8,792 nt of DNA, taken from assembly GCA_035551935.1 (NCBI GenBank), contig DASZMJ010000308.1:1-8792 (forward strand), in the 5' to 3' direction. Position numbers and translations under genes: made by a program. This document shows positions 6,021 through 8,792 of this stretch, one piece after another. Source of the stretch: DASZMJ01 sp035551935. GTDB taxonomy: Bacteria > Planctomycetota > Planctomycetia > Isosphaerales > Isosphaeraceae. Each line of letters starts with the position of its first letter. Position 1 is the stretch's first letter. A model generated the notes under the pieces. It saw only the letters and a list, made by a program, of their open reading frames with translations. It had not been told where the DNA came from and did not search any database.

Positions 6021-6253
6021 ACCGGAGATTGGGCTCGTAGATTGGGTTCGTTTTGGCGGCGCCGCGGCCCGAGATCGGGTTCGTTTTGGGCGCCGGACGC
6101 CGCGCCGTCGGTCCGATCCGCGCCGCCTCGATCCCCCGGCAGAGCCCGCCCAGATCCCCCAGCGCGCCGTTCGGTTCGTTCCGAATCGGGGCCCGGTGCC
6201 GGCACGGACCCCGCAGGCCCCCCAGTGCCCCGTTCGGTTCGTTCCGAAAAGCC

Positions 6254-6283
6254 GGGGCCGGGGGTCGGGGCCAGGGGCCGGGG
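6254..6283 (+). other. Strong potential G-quadruplex tract on the plus strand
   Basis: Five G-runs of 4, 5, 4, 4 and 4 bases are separated by spacers of 2-3 nt (CC, TC, CCA, CC). This is a textbook short-loop four-tetrad pattern. It is followed at once by CCCC, so a competing duplex hairpin is possible. It comes immediately after the last well-phased repeat core at 6238. Confidence 0.6.
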
Positions 6284-6420
6284 CCCCTTCGGTCCGTCCC
6301 GCGGCGGGCCGCTGGGTTCGGCTGGCGCGCGTGGGACCGGAGGCCGGATTGGGTTCGTTTTGCGCCGCGGCGCCGGCCGAAGTGGCTTCGTTTCGCGCCG
6401 CGACGACCTCGTCGCCGCGT

Positions 6421-6447
6421 CCCCCGGCCCCGGACCCCGGGCCCCCC
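6421..6447 (-). other. Potential G-quadruplex tract on the minus strand, second copy
   Basis: C-runs at 6421-6425, 6428-6431, 6435-6438 and 6442-6447 are separated by GG, GGA and GGG. The arrangement resembles the tract at 5995-6020 (shared CCCCGGACCCC), so the two belong to one dispersed GACCCC-type repeat family. The intervening G-runs allow competing hairpins. Confidence 0.5.
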
Positions 6448-6540
6448 GGGATGGGGACCGAACCGGCCCGTCGGTTCGTTCCGCGCGGCGCGCGGTGGGT
6501 CCGTTTCGCGCGGCGCGGTGGCGCCGATCCTCTCCTCCCA

Positions 6541-6600
6541 GGCCCTTGGCCCCCTGCCCTTCGCCCGTTGCCCTCTGCCATTGGCTCATGGCCCTTGGCC
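6541..6600. repeat. Imperfect CCCTTGGCC minisatellite-like tract
   Basis: GGCCCTTGGCC occurs at 6541-6551 and again at 6590-6600. Between them are degenerate units of about 10 bp (CCCTGCCCTT, CGCCCGTTGC, CCTCTGCCAT, TGGCTCATGG). The composition is pyrimidine-rich with TGG/CCA dyads. It resembles neither the TTCGTT array to its left nor a gene. It is a second repeat family in the same intergenic mosaic. Confidence 0.55.
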
Positions 6601-6620
6601 ATCCCCCACCACGACCTCGG

Positions 6621-6634
6621 CGCGCAACGAACCC
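6621..6634 (-). repeat. Single inverted unit of the TTCGTT repeat
   Basis: The plus strand reads GCGCAACGAACCC, the reverse complement of the GGGTTCGTTxxGCGC repeat core, so one unit lies in the opposite orientation to the rest. The motif core is at 6626-6631. It marks the right side of the mosaic, after the CCCTTGGCC tract. The stretch 6640-6801 holds no gene I can support; it has an 8-bp inverted repeat, CCTTGCCC at 6756-6763 with GGGCAAGG at 6792-6799, abutting the MITE. Confidence 0.5.
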
Positions 6635-6801
6635 CTCCCGAGCGAGGGGCTCGCCCCCTCCTTAGTTGGAATCGCCGCCGAAAACCGGCAGGAATTCCGG
6701 CGACTTCGGCGCATTTCCCTCGCGCCGGCGGCATCGGGACCGGGGGCGACCGACTCCTTGCCCTCGATGTCCCGCCCGCCGCGGGCCGTAGGGGCAAGGG
6801 G

Positions 6802-6898
6802 ACATTCTTATTTCTTGAAGATATTTGGGTAATTTGGGAGGATATTCTGATCGACGGGTATCGATGTGGAAACTGCCAATTTTACGCAAACATCTTCA
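6802..6898. mobile_element. MITE-like element copy 1, right end truncated
   Basis: This aligns without gaps to the first 97 bp of the element at 8507-8617 with five mismatches. The left terminal repeat ACATTCTTATTTCTTGAAG is complete, but on the right only the inner bases ATCTTCA (6892-6898) remain, so 14 bp of the right terminal repeat are missing. The left flank GGG before ACATT matches the outer right flank of the other copy, so the true terminal repeat may be about 24 bp. The element is AT-richer than its surroundings. It encodes no transposase; if mobile, it needs one in trans. Open frames crossing it are fortuitous. The rest of the gap to 7115 has a pyrimidine tract at 6899-6930, with TTTGCCTC occurring twice, and otherwise plain GC-rich DNA. 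Confidence 0.8.
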
Positions 6899-7115
6899 TC
6901 CCTTTTCTTTGCCTCCCCTTTCCTTTGCCTCGAGGGCGGCGGCGAGCCGAGTGAGCCACTGGCACGGGGCCGGGGTCGGGTGCGAGGATGTCATGGGCGG
7001 CTCCGTCCGGGGCGATCGGCTGGGGTGGTAACCGCCATGGTCCCGGTCGGGCCGGCTCCCGTCCATCGACCGCCGGCCTGGGGGACGAACGCAGGAAGTC
7101 GTGGGAGGCGCAGCC

Positions 7116-8408
7116 ATGAGCAAGAGGAGGCTTGCCCGACCGGGAGGGACGTGCTTTGCCGCCTCCTGGGGACGCGGAACGCATTCCTTCACTGGTCCGC
7201 CGAAGGGCACCGTGCCCGCACCCGGTCGCCGTGAGGTCTGGCCTCTCGTCGTGCCGGTGCTCGTCGCGGTTGTGCTCGCGCGGTGGGGCATCGGGTCATG
7301 CCACGCGGGGGCCGCGCCGACCCCGTTGGACAGGCCCGCCGTCCTGGGCAGCATCGCGGTGCCGGATCAGCCGGACTCGCTCGCCTGGTCGGCGGACGGT
7401 GCCTACCTCGCGGCCGGCAACATCGACTCCGGCAATGTCTTCGTCGTGAACGTCGCCAAGGCGTCCGTCACCGCCACCTTCAAGGCCGCAGGTCGGGTCC
7501 AGGGGCTGGCCTTCTCGCCGGACGGGAAGTGGCTGGCCGTGATCACCACCCCGTCCGCTCCCGCCGGCGCGACGCCCGGCGAACTCGTCGTGCTCGCCGT
7601 CCCGGCGTTTACCGCCAGCTTTACGGCCAAGGCCGGAGGGCCCAGGTTCGGCTTCTTCGACCTCGCCTGGGCCGCGGACAGCACGGCCCTGTACGCGATC
7701 GACTGTCGGGACGTCTTATGGGATCAGACGACCGCCGAGAGGACGGCGATTCGCCGCTGGGCCGTGCCCGCTTTCGCCGAGCGCTCGGCGATCCGGGCCT
7801 TGAAGACCGGCCGATACGCCGCCCTCGCCGTGACGCCCGACGGCCGCACCTTGGCCGTCGCCGAGGATACCGGTCTGAAGATCGGCCCGCAGGTGGTCCG
7901 GCTGTTCGACCTGGACAGAGGGGTCGAACGGTCCTCGTTCGAGGTCGGGGCCACCCAGCCCTTTACCCGCCGTTTGGGGTTCACGCCCAACGGCAAGGCG
8001 GTCGGTGTTTTCGAACCGAGCAAGCTGTCGTGGTGGGACGTCGCCACGGGTCGGCCGACGGAACCCGACTCAGCCCGTGTCGCCATCCCGCCGGCCGGCC
8101 TGAGCCCTGCCCCGCACGCCCTCGCCCTCTCGCCCGACGGAAAGAGGCGGGCGCACGGATACGAGCAACACCCGATCACCGGCATGGGGCTGAACGACAT
8201 CTTGTTCGCCCCGAAGGACCGGTTCGGCACCTTCGTCCGGATGATCGACAGCACAACCTCGAAGACATGGACCTGGCGCGTCGGCGAGCTGTCCCAAGGG
8301 TATGCCGACGCGCCCGCGGTCGCGTTCTCCCCCGACGAGACCAGGCTCGCCGCGACGGTCAAACAGCAGATCGGCGGGTCGATTCTGATCTGGGCCGTCC
8401 CGAAATAG
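7116..8408 (+). CDS. Membrane-anchored or lipoprotein-like WD40-type beta-propeller protein
   Basis: This is a 430-residue protein. ATG 7116-7118 is chosen because GGGAGG lies 7 nt upstream; a GTG at 7101 precedes that site. A 40-residue basic, Gly/Pro-rich N-terminus is followed by one hydrophobic segment at about 42-60 (VWPLVVPVLVAVVLA), then IGSC at 59-62, which resembles a lipobox with C62. The rest should face the periplasm or cell exterior. It contains six or seven propeller-blade motifs: LAWSADGAYLAAG (89-101), LAFSPDGKWLAV (131-142), LAWAADSTALYA, LAVTPDGRTLAVA, LGFTPNGKAVGV, LALSPDGKRR and VAFSPDETRLAA. These match WD40/YVTN-like propellers, which usually serve as binding scaffolds; no catalytic residues are evident. 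The unusually long n-region before the hydrophobic stretch suggests either a single-pass anchor or a start lying further downstream. The gene is flanked by two MITE copies in the same orientation. Its partner is unknown. Confidence 0.8.
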   Translation: MSKRRLARPGGTCFAASWGRGTHSFTGPPKGTVPAPGRREVWPLVVPVLVAVVLARWGIGSCHAGAAPTPLDRPAVLGSIAVPDQPDSLAWSADGAYLAAGNIDSGNVFVVNVAKASVTATFKAAGRVQGLAFSPDGKWLAVITTPSAPAGATPGELVVLAVPAFTASFTAKAGGPRFGFFDLAWAADSTALYAIDCRDVLWDQTTAERTAIRRWAVPAFAERSAIRALKTGRYAALAVTPDGRTLAVAEDTGLKIGPQVVRLFDLDRGVERSSFEVGATQPFTRRLGFTPNGKAVGVFEPSKLSWWDVATGRPTEPDSARVAIPPAGLSPAPHALALSPDGKRRAHGYEQHPITGMGLNDILFAPKDRFGTFVRMIDSTTSKTWTWRVGELSQGYADAPAVAFSPDETRLAATVKQQIGGSILIWAVPK

Positions 8409-8506
8409 CGCCGTCCCGTCGCGAAAGGTTGATTCGTAATCGACGGTCGGAGAGAGAGAAGGGGCCTCCGGATCGCCTCGGCACTGCCCATCAGGGGCTT
8501 AAGGGC

Positions 8507-8617
8507 ACATTCTTATTTCTTGAAGATATTTGGGTGATTTGGGCGGATATTCTGATCGACGGGTACCGATGTGGAAACTGTCCATTTTACGCAAACATCT
8601 TCAAGAAATAAGAATGT
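8507..8617. mobile_element. MITE-like element copy 2, intact with 21-bp terminal inverted repeats
   Basis: The left end 8507-8527 and right end 8597-8617 are perfect 21-bp inverted repeats (left begins ACATTCTTATTTCTTGAAG, right ends TTCAAGAAATAAGAATGT). The total is 111 bp with a 69-bp centre, too short for a transposase. An internal dyad, ATCG...CGAT, surrounds GGTACC. I see no clear target-site duplication (AAGGGC on the left, CCCGAA on the right). It lies between two convergent genes, 98 bp after the propeller gene stop and 16 bp after the transposase stop, and could also serve both as a long-stem transcription-ending structure, although no T-run follows. Confidence 0.85.
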
Positions 8618-8633
8618 CCCGAATGCCACGAAG

Positions 8634-8792
8634 TTAAGCCGCAAGTCCTTCGCCCGCCAAGTCCTTGTGGTATTCTCGCCGGGGCTTGGTCATGCGGGGG
8701 TACTGCTTCGGCCGGCGCTTCTTCACTCGCGGCTCGAACCGGCCGCGGCGCGACGGGTTGACCGCCAGCACGGACTCGTCGGTCCCCCCCTC
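8634..8792 (-). CDS. C-terminal fragment of an IS4-type transposase (partial, cut by window end)
   Basis: A minus-strand frame enters from the right edge and ends at TAA 8634-8636, giving 52 residues. The tail NPSRRGRFEPRVKKRRPK followed by QYPRMTKPRR is the very basic C-terminus (R-V-K-K/R-R-x-K-x-Y/F-x-x-x-x-x-P-R) that I associate with IS4-family DDE transposases of planctomycetes and related bacteria. The catalytic residues and the Y-R-E-K region would lie upstream, outside the window, so family and intactness cannot be confirmed. The stop is only 16 bp from the intact MITE, so either the MITE inserted beside the insertion sequence or the two share an end. Confidence 0.6.
   Translation of the reverse strand, partial: EGGTDESVLAVNPSRRGRFEPRVKKRRPKQYPRMTKPRREYHKDLAGEGLAA

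Larger units (their letters stand above)
5827..6515. repeat. Array of degenerate TTCGTT-centred repeats, gene-free
   Basis: No convincing gene lies between 5712 and 7115; this block fills most of it. About fifteen copies of a 17-20 bp motif of consensus GGGTTCGTTYYGCGCC share one orientation. The core begins at 5827, 5858, 5921, 5952, 6047, 6080, 6112, 6175, 6238, then more loosely at 6293, 6317, 6354, 6387, 6475 and 6500. Two main flavours occur: CGTTCGGTTCGTTCCG, preceded by a CCCC-rich leader, and GATTGGGTTCGTTTTG. The first nine cores fit multiples of 31.7 bp within about 1 bp. Conceptual minus-strand translation shows the motif in all three frames (NEPN, KRT and TNRT readings), so the repetition is at DNA level and not in a protein. 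C- and G-runs are interleaved. Function is unknown; architectural binding or dispersed non-coding repeats are both possible. Confidence 0.75.

Noticed and set aside
5827..6515. The regularly spaced short repeats might be a CRISPR array.
   Set aside because: The repeats are degenerate, units are missing at many positions of the period, intervals are multiples of about 32 bp rather than constant, and no cas gene is near.
5712..6797. A minus-strand frame stays open far upstream of the dehydrogenase start, which would give a protein of 810 residues.
   Set aside because: The extra 362 residues read through the repeat array, are low-complexity Arg/Gly/Pro-rich, and no dehydrogenase carries such an extension. 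The conserved Rossmann fold begins right after ATG 5709-5711.
2928..6954. Several long plus-strand open frames over the two sugar genes and the repeat array.
   Set aside because: They are antisense shadows caused by high GC. Their products are Arg/Ala/Gly/Pro-rich with no motifs, while the minus strand shows clear families over 2679-5711.
8409..8611. A coding reading of the MITE (plus-strand frame ending near the right terminal repeat).
   Set aside because: The same peptide arises from any copy of the element in that frame; there is no independent start or codon signature, and the perfect terminal inverted repeats explain the sequence.

Overview
The window is GC-rich (around two thirds or more G+C by eye). 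The predicted proteins have the look of a Planctomycetes genome, probably Isosphaeraceae-like: a GT39-type membrane glycosyltransferase, a WD40-like propeller protein, a PIN toxin module and dense families of short dispersed repeats. This taxonomic call is inference from protein style and repeat content; there is no rRNA or other marker in the window.

Left part (1-2600) is accessory DNA. It holds the C-terminal tail of a plus-strand gene (3-116) and a small minus-strand gene of clearly lower GC (105-476), with a strong 10-bp hairpin upstream of it (562-587). Next comes a minus-strand gene for a small membrane protein whose reading frame appears broken (975-1442, continuing in another frame to about 866). 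A complete type II toxin-antitoxin operon follows: ribbon-helix-helix antitoxin 1586-1840 and VapC-like PIN toxin 1833-2249, with a recognisable promoter and a possible operator. This block lies between two almost identical 151-bp direct repeats (715-865 and 2430-2580). Every difference between the repeats sits in the tip of one hairpin.

Middle part (2679-5711) carries two minus-strand genes for surface polysaccharide synthesis: a nucleotide-sugar dehydrogenase of the UDP-GlcNAc/UDP-ManNAc 6-dehydrogenase type (4365-5711) and a GT39/ArnT-like integral membrane glycosyltransferase (2679-4265). Transcription runs from the dehydrogenase toward the glycosyltransferase. An AT-rich gap between them contains a plausible separate promoter. 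Together they suggest synthesis of an activated uronic-acid sugar and sugar transfer onto a periplasmic acceptor; no chemistry beyond that can be read from the sequence.

Right part (5712-8792) begins with about 1.1 kb that does not look protein-coding. It is a mosaic of short GC-rich repeats built around a TTCGTT core, with unusually regular spacing near 31.7 bp over its first 411 bp, mixed with G-quadruplex-capable tracts. After it come a MITE-like element truncated at its right end (6802-6898), a gene for a membrane-anchored or lipoprotein-like WD40-type propeller protein (7116-8408), an intact 111-bp copy of the same MITE with perfect 21-bp terminal inverted repeats (8507-8617), and the C-terminal end of an IS4-type transposase running off the right edge (8634-8792).

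The most unusual features are the helically phased repeat array, the pair of repeats with an inverted hairpin loop, the MITE pair, and an AT-rich codon island inside the dehydrogenase gene.
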